The notes beneath the pieces are model-generated. The model was not told the origin of the DNA. It did not search any database and was given only the letters and a program-made list of their open reading frames with translations. A DNA stretch of 64,000 nucleotides from Candidatus Bathyarchaeota archaeon (lineage in GTDB: Archaea; Thermoproteota; Bathyarchaeia; Bathyarchaeales; Bathycorpusculaceae), in assembly GCA_026014735.1 (NCBI GenBank), contig JAOZHT010000004.1, positions 29,321 to 93,320 of the forward strand, read 5' to 3'. The stretch's first letter is position 1. Every line of letters begins with the position of its first letter. The position numbers were made by a program, and so were the translations under genes. Shown piece after piece: positions 8,869 through 17,419 of the stretch.

Positions 8869-9295
8869 GGTGATCGGCTTTTCCTATAGCTGTTGATTCA
8901 GCTTTTTTTAGCTTGATTTCTAGCACGCCGTTCTTGAACTTGGTGTGCGTTTCGTCTGGAATCACTACCTTCGGTAAATTTAAACTTTTATAATAACGGC
9001 GTTCTTTTGATTTGGCGGAGAGGGTAATTTTCTGGTCTTTCACGTTAATTTTAAGCGAATCTCTGCTAAAGCCCGCTATCTCAGCGATTATCGTGATGTT
9101 ATTGGTGTCTTGGAAGATGTCAATTAAGGGTTTTGGCTCTTGCCCCCTGCGTTTGGCGTAGCTGTTTTGCGGGCGGAGGCTCGGCGGCGTCGGAGCGGAT
9201 TTTTGGCTTGTTCGCTGTTTTTTGGGTGGACTTAGCTCGTTTAGGTTTAGCCATTTTCGGTTCTTGTTGGTTCTTCGCCATTTTGCACTCATCAT
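8858..9295 (-). CDS. Small heat-shock protein, Hsp20/alpha-crystallin family
   Basis: A 145-residue chaperone. The basic Lys/Arg/Pro-rich N-terminus (about 1-55) is followed by an alpha-crystallin domain: PLIDIFQDTNNITIIAEIAGF, then a sheet ending at VIPDETHTKFKNGVLEIKLKK, which contains the family's GVL motif. A TTG at 9307 extends the frame, but a strong GGAGG lies 5 nt before the ATG at 9295, which is chosen. It is the first gene of an Hsp20-L15-SecY transcript. A chaperone in this operon could assist ribosomal or secretory proteins (inference). Confidence 0.85.
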   Translation of the reverse strand: MMSAKWRRTNKNRKWLNLNELSPPKKQRTSQKSAPTPPSLRPQNSYAKRRGQEPKPLIDIFQDTNNITIIAEIAGFSRDSLKINVKDQKITLSAKSKERRYYKSLNLPKVVIPDETHTKFKNGVLEIKLKKAESTAIGKADHHAP

Positions 9296-9331
9296 TTCCC
9301 CCTCCAATTAACTAACGGATTTCTCTGTGGG

Positions 9332-9343
9332 GATTATAAAATG
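9332..9343 (-). promoter_or_regulatory. TATA promoter of the hsp20-rpl15-secY operon
   Basis: On the minus strand the sequence TTTTATAAT lies about 40 nt upstream of the Hsp20 ATG. This places a start site near 9,312 and gives a short leader that contains the GGAGG. Confidence 0.6.
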
Positions 9344-9860
9344 TATCGCACATAAAGGGTGATAAAAACCCTGAAGAACAGGTTGCTGTTAGCTAGCGAA
9401 AAATGCTCAGCGGGGGAGTAGATAGCAGGAAACGGCTGCTTTTTTGTGACATAACGGCTTATTTGGTGGCTGCCCAAGCTTTATTTGGCTGTTTTCAGGT
9501 ACAAGAAGCCGGAGTTTTCTCTCGGGCGGTTTTGCGTAAATTATAATAGGCATGGATATGCAGTGCTAGATGAGGGTGGAGCCAAGCTCGAAGCCTAAGC
9601 ATTGATGGCTCAGGCCACAGGCAAAGCACGAGGACTGGTTTCAACTTACCGCAAATAGCATTGAGAACTTTGCTATCAACACCGAGGGAAAAAAAGGCTC
9701 CAAAACCTCTCCCTCCTTTTTCTGGCAGCACAACCACAAACCCCACTGTAAAGCTTGAAAGGTGATTTTTGATTGTTCAATTATTAAGGGGTTTCTTGTT
9801 ACCCTAAAAACGGCATAAAGACTGCCATATACGTTAAGTGAAAGAAGGTAGCTCGGTTGC
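9344..9860. other. Intergenic region, no convincing gene
   Basis: About 520 bp without a supported gene. The open frames on the minus strand (9495-9746 and 9641-9910) overlap each other in different frames, have no domain pattern and poor starts. I saw no tRNA, box C/D or repeat structure here. An unrecognised structured RNA cannot be excluded. Confidence 0.4.
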
Positions 9861-10166
9861 TTATATTTCTGGCACATCGTTGAAGTTGTCTGCGGCTTCG
9901 GGTTTCGCATCGGTGCGCAGAAACTCTTCCCCGTTTACTGTGACAACGCGGACATCTTCGCCTCGCCTCCACTTGCCCAGCATAGTCCGGAAAACCGTGG
10001 CGTAGCTGATGCCCTGTTTTATGTTGGCGATAACTTGCTCACGTGACTCAATGCTTGTTTCGCAGACTAGGCAACCGAAGTCGCTGTGGACTTCTACGCA
10101 ACTGATTTTGGCGGAGCCAGTTATAGATTTGACTCCTGAAATGAGATAGTCTGCCCACTTCTGCAT
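9861..10166 (-). CDS. DUF3892-family protein
   Basis: A 101-residue soluble protein. It matches the DUF3892 pattern as I know it: WADYLISGVKSI at the N-terminus, the central VIANIKQGISYATVF, then GEDVRVVTVNGEEFLRTD and a C-terminal DNFNDVPEI. The family's function is unknown; members are small and found in bacteria and archaea. The ATG follows a GGTGATGG Shine-Dalgarno-like stretch. It stands alone in the island that separates L15 from L30. Confidence 0.75.
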   Translation of the reverse strand: MQKWADYLISGVKSITGSAKISCVEVHSDFGCLVCETSIESREQVIANIKQGISYATVFRTMLGKWRRGEDVRVVTVNGEEFLRTDAKPEAADNFNDVPEI

Positions 10167-10360
10167 GCCATCACCTTTTGCACCAGAAATTTCATTGTAC
10201 TATTTAACAGTTATTGCATCGGTCTTTGACATTTAAGTAGCCACCTTATGAGCAGGGTGAACAAGAATGCAAACGCGGCTTGAAAAACCGATTTTTGATA
10301 TTCTTTGGGAAACATTTATTTGCGGAAAGTTGGGGTTATTAGGTTGGAAGGGAGAATATC

Positions 10361-10999
10361 ATGAGGGGAAAACAAATTGCCCTAGTAACAATGATAATTG
10401 TAGGCATAGCGCTTCTTTTTTACAGCCTCTACATCGGAGTTATGATCGGCGCAGACTGGTACGGTAAAGACGCCACTTTTCAATGGCACATGAACAACTA
10501 CATCGTTATGGATGCTCAATACGCATACAGCATCTTTGGACTCGCCACCATGGCCATAGGGGGGTTAGCAACCGGATTAGCGATGGCTGCCTTCTTTAAC
10601 TTCACCAAAACCAAAAAACACATCCTCATACTGCTAACGCTCTTCTTCGTAGCCATAGCCACCTCGGGTTTGGGCTTCAACACGCTTGATTTCATGCTGG
10701 GATGCTTCTACTGGACCAACATGGCTTACCCCGCGCCTATCCAAGTGCTACTCTTCTCGGTGGATGTGTGGAACTTCTACTTCTTCTTCTTCGTGGTTCC
10801 ACTTTGGGCAAGCGGGTTCTTGATGGGTATAGCGACAACCTACTTCGCCTTCGTGCACCGACACAGACACGCCGCGGCGGCATATGCAGCACAGGGGAAC
10901 CTGGCGGACACGCTAAAGACGCAGGATTACGTTGTGGAATCCAAGGTTTTCTGCAGAACCCGCAGAAGCACAGAGCAAACCTTCACAAACACCAACTAA
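10361..10999 (+). CDS. Four-helix membrane protein, unknown
   Basis: A 212-residue integral membrane protein with hydrophobic segments near 5-28, 55-82, 87-108 and 128-165. The last region is rich in Phe, Tyr and Trp (NFYFFFFVVPLW). A His-rich motif, FVHRHRHAAA, follows the final helix and the tail is polar. A GGAAGGGAG precedes the ATG at a good distance. No family recognised; it stands alone on the plus strand. Confidence 0.7.
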   Translation: MRGKQIALVTMIIVGIALLFYSLYIGVMIGADWYGKDATFQWHMNNYIVMDAQYAYSIFGLATMAIGGLATGLAMAAFFNFTKTKKHILILLTLFFVAIATSGLGFNTLDFMLGCFYWTNMAYPAPIQVLLFSVDVWNFYFFFFVVPLWASGFLMGIATTYFAFVHRHRHAAAAYAAQGNLADTLKTQDYVVESKVFCRTRRSTEQTFTNTN

Positions 11000-11135
11000 C
11001 CCTTTTTTCCTCAGAAACATCTAGCCCGAGAACGCCGGCTTTCTTCATTTCTTGTGAATAGGCGAGTCATAATTGTGGAGGAAGTCACCGCCAGCCATAC
11101 CCGTCATTTCCGGGCAAATCAGTAGATTAATGGTG

Positions 11136-11267
11136 TTCTGCTTGTGGCGGATTGCACAACCAATCTGCAATGCGCCTTAAAACCCGTTTCCAAAATGCAT
11201 TGTTTTCTGCAAATCACTGGTTGTTGTTGTGTAAAGAGGGGCACCCACCACAACAACTATACAAAAA
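11136..11267 (+). ncRNA. Structured repeat element, copy 1 (candidate ncRNA or hairpin-ended MITE)
   Basis: About 132 nt, nearly ungapped and about 80% identical by hand count to 56578-56710 in the same orientation. A left hairpin has ATTGCA (11151-11156) pairing TGCAAT (11166-11171). A right hairpin has GTTGTTGTG (11223-11231) pairing CACAACAAC (11249-11257), with an inner GGG/CCC. The block GTGTAAAGAGGGG and the tail ACTATACAAAAA are identical in both copies. It lies between convergent genes. Strand assignment is tentative. Confidence 0.55.
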
Positions 11268-11333
11268 CAGGTTAAAGCAGAAAAATGTGCTCACTAGAAT
11301 AAGAGGGGGAGGGAGGTACTTCCAGGCGGGACG

Positions 11334-12983
11334 CTATGCCTTCAGTTTCTCGTCAACAAGCCGCTCAAACTCAGCTTCGTTCTCAACCTTAAATATCCTC
11401 TTAGGCTTCTGCCTGCCCATCGCGCGACCCTCCTTGAGACGCCGCTTTACCTCGCGGTCTATAACGCCGTAAGCCTCCGGGCGCGTAATGGCAACTTCGA
11501 TGAGTTCCTTATGGAGAACGCCGTGTCCATTAACCGATGTGCTGTCAAGCAGGAACTGTCGACCAGTATCAACCGCATAGAACTCGACGAAGGTTTTGGT
11601 AAGCGACGACAGGATTTCCCCCTTAAATTCGGGCTCGTTTTGGACGGGGGCTTCGGGGATTACCAGAAAGATGAATCTGCCGGGGGATCCCTTGACATGA
11701 TAGAGTTCCCACCAGCGTATGTTGCTGATTTTGAAGAGGGCGTCATTTATCTGTCTGGAGTAGACTTTAAAGCCAAAGAAGTTACCGGATTGGTCTCCGG
11801 AATCGAAGTCGACGGCGTCAGTGGCTCTTCCAAGAGACATTATAGCCGGCAACGTAACAGTTAGCGATGCTGTTTCTAGCTTGACGGTGAAGGTGTAGGC
11901 GGGATCCATGACTTCAATCATGTCACCTGTGGGGTACCGTATCAGGGGAAGACATTCGTTGGGACGGGTTAATATTAGCTCGCCACGCAAGCCCTTTTTC
12001 CATTCATACCAGGGTGTTGTTTTGGGTATGTAGGTTGGGTCCTGTTTGGCTTTGATGACTTCTTCGGGGTTAGCAATCTCGGGAATAGAGTAACGCAGAA
12101 AGAAGCTGAGCCAATCATGCTCGGTGGAAACCTGGATTGCCTGAACCCACTGCTCGGTTGCGCCGAACACGTCATGCATCTCCATAAGCGGATAAGCTTT
12201 ATGGATTTTAGGCAGATACGGCGCGAGCGCTTCAGCGTGGGAAAAGCCCAGCCTCGTCTTAGACAGGGTTTCTGCAAGGTTGGAATAGTCGATGCCCCGC
12301 ATTAGATACTTGCAGATTAACCATGACAACCCCGGAACCTTAACCTTATCCTTCACTATCTTCTGCACTATCTTCTCGAATTCGCCGGGGTGATGCGCTA
12401 TCTTGTGGATAACAAGGTAAAGCCATGTGACACCAACCGTAACATCGATACGTTCAAGCTTAGAGGCCTGCCTCAACGCTTTGATAACATCCATTTCGCT
12501 GGCCAAAGTAGAAATCAAACCGGTTAAACCATACTTTTTTAGGACAAGCCCAAAGAGGGTATCGCCGCCAGTGGAAGTGAAAACCCAGGGGCTATCCGTG
12601 ATGCGTACGCCGCTAAGGTAGAGGAGCTCGAGAAAACCCTGCGCGATGACATCTAGGTCGCCTTCTCCGTAGTAAACTTTTTTCTGTTTGCCCGTGGAGC
12701 CAGAGGTGTACCAGAATATGGCGGGTTTTTTAAGAAGCACCTTCTCGGGGCCAATCCGATCGAAGAGGTCCTGAATCTGCTCATAGGAGGAGAGGGGAAG
12801 CTTGCTTAGCTGCGAGATGTCAGTGACATGTTCGATTGAAGCGTAGGCGGGTGAGCGGCTGGCGCTTGAGGTAATCTGGTCAAGCATTTCTGAGTGAAGC
12901 TGTTTTAGTTCACTGTACGATAAAGTGAAGTCCCGCAGAATCGACGCTTCAACCTCATCTACTAAAGCTTGGTTTAGGGGCAT
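11334..12983 (-). CDS. GH3/PaaK-like adenylate-forming enzyme
   Basis: About 549 residues of the ANL (acyl-adenylating) superfamily, in the GH3/phenylacetate-CoA-ligase-like branch. The ATP P-loop is WYTSGSTGKQKKV, HDVFGATEQW is the A5-type motif and LIRYPTGD the A7-type aspartate. Enzymes of this group activate a carboxylate as an acyl-AMP and pass it to an amine or thiol; the substrate here is unknown. A TTG nine codons upstream (13010) also opens the frame, but the ATG at 12983 is preferred. It is a single gene within the island that interrupts the ribosomal operon. Confidence 0.75.
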   Translation of the reverse strand: MPLNQALVDEVEASILRDFTLSYSELKQLHSEMLDQITSSASRSPAYASIEHVTDISQLSKLPLSSYEQIQDLFDRIGPEKVLLKKPAIFWYTSGSTGKQKKVYYGEGDLDVIAQGFLELLYLSGVRITDSPWVFTSTGGDTLFGLVLKKYGLTGLISTLASEMDVIKALRQASKLERIDVTVGVTWLYLVIHKIAHHPGEFEKIVQKIVKDKVKVPGLSWLICKYLMRGIDYSNLAETLSKTRLGFSHAEALAPYLPKIHKAYPLMEMHDVFGATEQWVQAIQVSTEHDWLSFFLRYSIPEIANPEEVIKAKQDPTYIPKTTPWYEWKKGLRGELILTRPNECLPLIRYPTGDMIEVMDPAYTFTVKLETASLTVTLPAIMSLGRATDAVDFDSGDQSGNFFGFKVYSRQINDALFKISNIRWWELYHVKGSPGRFIFLVIPEAPVQNEPEFKGEILSSLTKTFVEFYAVDTGRQFLLDSTSVNGHGVLHKELIEVAITRPEAYGVIDREVKRRLKEGRAMGRQKPKRIFKVENEAEFERLVDEKLKA

Positions 12984-13174
12984 ACGTGTAAAACCCAAAG
13001 TGTGATGCAATAGATTCCATATGAAAGTATTAATAGATATGGCAAACCGGCGCCTGAAACATCCACCTAACCATCATGCACCCGTAAGCAACAAGACTAT
13101 ACGCTGACGATAAAACCAGTTTACACAAAGCAAACTAAAAACAAAAATCAAAAGGAAAAGAAAGGTTACGCAGA

Positions 13175-13663
13175 TTAAATCATGCGTTTAACGAGATCGT
13201 TGATGGCTTCGCCGCGGTACCCAGCTTCGCCGCCTGCATTAAAGGCCTTCTTAGTTAAGCCCTTGTAGCCCTTTGATGGGGGATGCAGCTTAAAGCGGGG
13301 TTCGATGTCGGGTAGGCTCTTGTATGCAACCTTGCAAGATAGGAGGGCATCGGCGAGTTCCTCGATGGAGCCGTAGCCTGCCTTCTGCAGGTATTCAGCG
13401 GTGAGTTTTTTGGCGCCTGCGAGTCTGCCGCGTTTCTGCAGCATAGCTGTGATGGTTTCCTTGGAGACTTCGCCCCAGGTGACATAGTTGCTTGCGCGCT
13501 GCAGCATGCCTTTGTAGGCGGGTCTGCTGTCGATTATGACTGCGTGGTTAGTGTGTGTGAGCCTGAGCAGTTCGAGGGTTTCGCGGGTTTCCTTCATTGC
13601 GCTGACGGTTCCGCGGACTCGGACCACGACGAGGCATTTGCATTCTTCAGTTTTCTGTGACAT
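13175..13663 (-). CDS. rpl30: Ribosomal protein L30 (uL30)
   Basis: A 162-residue large-subunit protein of the archaeal/eukaryotic L7/L30 type. KCLVVVRVRGTVSAMKETRETLELLRL and the C-terminal KLHPPSKGYKG are diagnostic. The ATG at 13663 follows a GGGTGA and lies 2 nt after the S5 stop; a TTG five codons upstream is rejected. It is the last gene of the main operon here, since L15 and SecY lie 4 kb further on. Confidence 0.96.
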   Translation of the reverse strand: MSQKTEECKCLVVVRVRGTVSAMKETRETLELLRLTHTNHAVIIDSRPAYKGMLQRASNYVTWGEVSKETITAMLQKRGRLAGAKKLTAEYLQKAGYGSIEELADALLSCKVAYKSLPDIEPRFKLHPPSKGYKGLTKKAFNAGGEAGYRGEAINDLVKRMI

Positions 13664-13665
13664 GT

Positions 13666-14331
13666 TTACTTCACCCAATCTGTGGTTGTGATTAAGTTGT
13701 AGGTTTTGGTTAAGCCGTCAAAGATCGCGCGGGCATAGGAGGGCACTGTTCGGGTGGAGCCGTAGCTTCGCATCCAAAGGTCCTTCACGCCAGCAAGACC
13801 CAAAATGACCTTGGCGACTTCGCTGGAAACTAGACCTAAGCCTCTTGGACCAGGCACGATGACTACGCGGACGCCGCCACATTTGCCTTCCACTTCGAAG
13901 GGGACACTGTGGGGTTTACCGCAGCCGCATTCCCAACTGCCGCAGCCCCGTTTAACGGGAACGATGTTTAGGCGTGCGTTAGCTGCTGCTTTCTCGATGG
14001 CGTTGCGTACTTGACCGGCTTTGCCTTGGCCTAGGCCGATGTAGCCGTCTCTGTTGCCGACTGCGACGATGGCTTTGAAACGTGATTTTTCGCCGGCGTC
14101 AGTTTGCTTCTGAACCAAGTTGACGTTGATGACTTCTTCTTGCAGGTCAGGAATCAAAGAGTCCACGATTTGGGGCTCGCTGATTTTGATGCCTGAGAGG
14201 AAAAGGTCTTCGATAGTGGTGATTTTGCCTTCCTGAACCATTTTGCCCAGACGGGTCCTTGGAACCCACTGTTCTAGGCTAGCTTGGCGTCTTTCGCTGT
14301 CTCTACTTCTATCTCTTGGATTTCTGCTCAT
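13666..14331 (-). CDS. rps5: Ribosomal protein S5 (uS5)
   Basis: A 221-residue small-subunit protein involved in decoding fidelity. The double-stranded-RNA-binding N-domain carries KSRFKAIVAVGNRDGYIGLGQGK, and the second domain VVIVPGPRGLGLVSSEVAKVIL. CGSWECGCGKPHSVPF is the archaeal/eukaryotic insertion. The ATG overlaps the L18 stop as ATGA. Confidence 0.97.
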   Translation of the reverse strand: MSRNPRDRSRDSERRQASLEQWVPRTRLGKMVQEGKITTIEDLFLSGIKISEPQIVDSLIPDLQEEVINVNLVQKQTDAGEKSRFKAIVAVGNRDGYIGLGQGKAGQVRNAIEKAAANARLNIVPVKRGCGSWECGCGKPHSVPFEVEGKCGGVRVVIVPGPRGLGLVSSEVAKVILGLAGVKDLWMRSYGSTRTVPSYARAIFDGLTKTYNLITTTDWVK

Positions 14332-15161
14332 TCTTCTTTTCCACCCTTCTTAGCTGCCTTTTCTTTTGGTGCAGCTTTCTCTTTTGCCGGTTTCTCTTTG
14401 GCAGGTGCTTTCTCTTTAGCGGATGCTTTCTCGGCTTTTTCTGCAGCGGCCGCCTTTACAGGGGCTGCTTTTGCCTGCGGCTCAGCTTTAGCTTTTGCCT
14501 TAGGCGCTGCCTCCTTCTCTTTTGCGGCGGGTTTCTTGGGCGCTTCCTCTTCTTCTTCCTCTGCTACTTTAGCGCCCTTAAACGAGCCGACCATATCAGC
14601 TTTCACTTTGCTGAAGTGTTCAGGCAGTTTTTCGGGGGCTACACCCTTGGCTTTGTACTGGGAAAACAACTCGCTAGCTTCCTCAGATTCTGAGCTGAGG
14701 CTTTTAGCGTACTTAGCGATGTGATCGCCTTTGTTGCGTTCCTTAACCAGTTTTCCTTCGCCATGGGGAATCTCTATGCCAGCGTCGAGGACGCCGTTTA
14801 GGACAGCAAAGATTTTTGCGCCTTTAGTGGGAGTGATTAAGCCTATGTCGAGGATGGCTTGCTCAACGCCTGCTGCTTTGGCTTTCAATCCGCAGAGCAA
14901 ACCGGTCAGGTAGGCTGCAGGGATGTTGCCGGTGGGAGCTTTCCAGCCGTATTTCTTGATGAGTTCGCGGCTGTTGGCTGCTGCCAGCACTTGGTCGCCG
15001 ATGGGTTTTGCCATGATGATCTGTGCGGTGACGTTTTTGTTTGAGGTTCGGGTAACAAGCCGGGGTCTACCGGATATAACCATTGCCTTGCGTGCTTGAT
15101 AATCTGTTTTTCCAGAGCGTCTGCGTCTTAACTGTACGCGGTAATTACTACTATTTGCCAA
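14328..15161 (-). CDS. rpl18: Ribosomal protein L18 (uL18) with long charged C-terminal tail
   Basis: A 5S-rRNA-binding protein. The core is archaeal: YRVQLRRRRSGKTDYQARK at the N-terminus and TGNIPAAYLTGLLCGLKAKAAG in the middle. From about residue 195 it continues as some 80 residues of Lys/Ala/Glu/Pro low-complexity sequence with PAKEKPAKEK-type repeats, well beyond the normal end. The start is taken as TTG at 15161, because a GGAGG lies about 10 nt upstream and the product then begins like other L18 proteins; an ATG eight codons earlier lies before that site. Confidence 0.94.
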   Translation of the reverse strand: MANSSNYRVQLRRRRSGKTDYQARKAMVISGRPRLVTRTSNKNVTAQIIMAKPIGDQVLAAANSRELIKKYGWKAPTGNIPAAYLTGLLCGLKAKAAGVEQAILDIGLITPTKGAKIFAVLNGVLDAGIEIPHGEGKLVKERNKGDHIAKYAKSLSSESEEASELFSQYKAKGVAPEKLPEHFSKVKADMVGSFKGAKVAEEEEEEAPKKPAAKEKEAAPKAKAKAEPQAKAAPVKAAAAEKAEKASAKEKAPAKEKPAKEKAAPKEKAAKKGGKEE

Positions 15162-15162
15162 C

Positions 15163-15618
15163 TTAACGTTTCCTCCATAGGTCATGTTCTTTGAGGTTGC
15201 GCTCTAACTCTGCGATAGAGTTGAATCTGCCGCTGCCAGCCATACGGTAGTACTGAGTATAGGTGGCTTCGGTGATGACGCGGCTTGCTTTCAGAGCCCG
15301 CAACTTGCGTCTCAACGAGCGGATTTTCAGCATCCAAGCGTCTTTCTGGGTGACTTTTGCGAAGCCTGCGCCTGTAACGCTGCCCATGCCGCTGCGTCTG
15401 CCAAGGCGTTTTTTGCCGCGGATGACTTTTGCTCTTGAGCGGCTTACGCCTTTCTGAGGCAGTGAAACGATGACTTTCTCGTGAATCAGTTTGCGTACTT
15501 CTTCACGTGTGATGGCGCCATCTACGTCGTCGATGCGGTCTGGGTCTATCCAAACGCGGTTCTGGCCGATTTTGAGAATCTGCGCAGCGAGGCGTCTTTG
15601 TCCACTTAGGTTAGTCAT
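15163..15618 (-). CDS. rpl19e: Ribosomal protein L19e (eL19)
   Basis: A 151-residue large-subunit protein found only in archaea and eukaryotes. NLSGQRRLAAQILKIGQNRVWIDP and the basic middle KKRLGRRSGMGSVTGAG are typical. The ATG overlaps the L32e stop (TAATG). Its last codons contain the GGAGG that serves L18. Confidence 0.97.
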   Translation of the reverse strand: MTNLSGQRRLAAQILKIGQNRVWIDPDRIDDVDGAITREEVRKLIHEKVIVSLPQKGVSRSRAKVIRGKKRLGRRSGMGSVTGAGFAKVTQKDAWMLKIRSLRRKLRALKASRVITEATYTQYYRMAGSGRFNSIAELERNLKEHDLWRKR

Positions 15619-16283
15619 TACTTCTTCTTCTCCTTCTTTTTGGGTTCAGCTTTCTTTTCCTTCTCTTTCTTTTTAGCAGCAGCCTTTTTCTTCTTCGCTA
15701 GCTCCTTCTTCCGCTTTTCCCGCTCTTTCTCTTTTTCCTTAGCAGTCTTCTCTTCTACCTTAGCTTTCTTCTTGGGCTCAGCCTCAGTAGCCTCAGCGGT
15801 TTCTTCCTCGGTTTCTTCACCTTCAACCTCTTCCACTTCTGCGCCCTCTTCCGCTTCTTCCTCTGCCTCTTCTGCTTCGGCTTCAGCGGAGACTTTGATG
15901 TTGAGGATTTTAAGGTTTAGCTCCTTGGCTTTAGCGATGATTTCGGCGCGTTTGCGTTTGCCGACGGTGTGGGCGATGCGTACTGCGTCAGTTGCGGGGT
16001 TTATGGTTGCGAGGTCAGCGACGTTGTAAACTAGGACTTCGCGGTAGCCTGAAGGGTGTAGTCCTCGGGCGATTTTTGGTCCTTTGTAGCCAGTGCTTGG
16101 TCCCGGCGGCCAACCCTTGATTTTTCTGCGGATTTTGTTGTCGAGTCCGCGGGGTCTGCGCCAGTTTTCGCTGAAGCGGTCGAACCGCCAGCTTTCTGCC
16201 CGCACGAATTTGGGTTTCTTGTTTTTGGCGCGTGCCCTAACTTTGAGTGCTTTCTGTGAGGGGGAAACTTTCTTTTCTGCCAT
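15618..16283 (-). CDS. rpl32e: Ribosomal protein L32e (eL32) with acidic-then-basic tail
   Basis: A 221-residue archaeal/eukaryotic large-subunit protein. The core contains FVRAESWRFDRFSENWRRP, GLDNKIRRKIKG and the conserved HPSGYREVLVYN. After about residue 130 there is an unusual tail: about 40 residues rich in Glu/Ala, then about 45 rich in Lys/Glu. The tail nearly doubles the core and is probably disordered. The start overlaps the L6 stop. Confidence 0.95.
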   Translation of the reverse strand: MAEKKVSPSQKALKVRARAKNKKPKFVRAESWRFDRFSENWRRPRGLDNKIRRKIKGWPPGPSTGYKGPKIARGLHPSGYREVLVYNVADLATINPATDAVRIAHTVGKRKRAEIIAKAKELNLKILNIKVSAEAEAEEAEEEAEEGAEVEEVEGEETEEETAEATEAEPKKKAKVEEKTAKEKEKEREKRKKELAKKKKAAAKKKEKEKKAEPKKKEKKK

Positions 16284-16828
16284 TATGCCATTCCTTCGTT
16301 TCTTTCATAGGTGTATATGCCGTCGAGGAAAACACGGGGGTCTTTTCGCCGGACCTTGGTTAATTGTTCGATGTTGGCGGCGGTTTGGCTGACGTCTTCA
16401 AGGTTTATGCCTTGGATTGTGATGTCTTCAGGATCGATTTTGACTTTGACGTCGCCTACGATTTTGATTTTGCGTGCTCTGCGTTCACCGGTGAAGTTTT
16501 CGATGAGGATGGATTTGCCCTGTTGCTTGACGGATATGGGGAAGTGAGAGAAGACTATCTTGAGTTTGTAGGAGTAGCCTTTAGTTACGCCGGTTATCAT
16601 GTTTTTGATGTGTGACTCGATGGTTCCTACCAACGCGGCTTCTTTTTTGCGTGGCCACTTTGCCCATATTCGGACGTTTTTGCCTTCGCCCTCTATAGCT
16701 ACGGTAGCATAGGAGAAGTCGCGGGTCAGGTTGCCTTTAGCGCCTTTGACAGTGACTACTTTGCCGTTTAAACTTACATCTACGTCTTGGGGAACTTCGA
16801 TGGTTCGGGTTACTTCTGGAAGCCGCAT
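16283..16828 (-). CDS. rpl6: Ribosomal protein L6 (uL6)
   Basis: A 181-residue large-subunit protein near the factor-binding site. It has the duplicated L6 fold: IEVPQDVDVSLNGKVVTVKG in the first half, HIKNMITGVTKGYSYKLKIV at the junction and GINLEDVSQTAANIEQLTKV in the second. Its length is normal and it lacks the tails seen on several neighbours. Confidence 0.97.
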   Translation of the reverse strand: MRLPEVTRTIEVPQDVDVSLNGKVVTVKGAKGNLTRDFSYATVAIEGEGKNVRIWAKWPRKKEAALVGTIESHIKNMITGVTKGYSYKLKIVFSHFPISVKQQGKSILIENFTGERRARKIKIVGDVKVKIDPEDITIQGINLEDVSQTAANIEQLTKVRRKDPRVFLDGIYTYERNEGMA

Positions 16829-16840
16829 AAGTTTTCACTC

Positions 16841-17224
16841 CTAATACACGAAGGCTAAGAGCCTTCCTCCAATATTGCGTTCTTCTGCATCCTTGTGGGC
16901 GATAACACCCTGCGATGTTGAAACAACCATGACGCCGACGTCGCGGGAGGGAAGGAACTTCTTTTCCCAGTCCTCGTACTCGGTGGATTTCACGGCAAAG
17001 CGGGGTTTAACGGGGCCGCATTTGTTGATTCTGCCGAGGAGTTGAACTTTGAATTTTCCCTGGCGGCCGTCATCGATGAATTCGAATTCGCCTATGTAAC
17101 CGTTGAGCTGCATGATGCGTAGGACGCGTCCCAAAAGTTTAGAGGCGGGGCTAATGATGCATTCGCGTTTGTTGCGTGTTTCGTTGTTTATGATGGTGAT
17201 CAGACCATTTGTTAAAGTGTCCAT
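16841..17224 (-). CDS. rps8: Ribosomal protein S8 (uS8)
   Basis: A 127-residue small-subunit assembly protein. [20 protein letters not shown] at the N-terminus and [28 protein letters not shown] at the C-terminus are characteristic. A GGAG about 12 nt upstream supports the ATG. It lies between S14 and L6, as in other archaea. Confidence 0.97.
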   Translation of the reverse strand: MDTLTNGLITIINNETRNKRECIISPASKLLGRVLRIMQLNGYIGEFEFIDDGRQGKFKVQLLGRINKCGPVKPRFAVKSTEYEDWEKKFLPSRDVGVMVVSTSQGVIAHKDAEERNIGGRLLAFVY

Positions 17225-17239
17225 TTTCTTCTTTAGCTC

Positions 17240-17404
17240 CTACTCATATTTTTTGAAACCTAATTTTGGTGCAGCTTCTCTAAAACAATGCCTACACAGA
17301 TATAAATCGTAACGTCGGATAACTGGACCATACGAGCCACATCTTACACATGGACGTGAACCTTTGCCGTATTTTCGTGTTTTCTTAACTTGCGTTTTTC
17401 CCAT
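17240..17404 (-). CDS. rps14: Ribosomal protein S14, zinc-binding type (uS14)
   Basis: A 54-residue protein read directly from the minus strand. It begins [15 protein letters not shown] and carries CVRCGS and CRHCF, two CxxC pairs that form one zinc site, and ends GFKKYE. It fills the gap between L5 and S8, where archaeal operons have S14. It is easy to miss because it is short. Confidence 0.96.
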   Translation of the reverse strand: MGKTQVKKTRKYGKGSRPCVRCGSYGPVIRRYDLYLCRHCFREAAPKLGFKKYE

Positions 17405-17419
17405 ACATTCCACTCAGCC

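Noticed and set aside
11152..11472. Plus-strand frame across the repeat element
   Set aside because: The corresponding frame in copy 2 is interrupted by a stop, and conservation follows stems rather than codons.
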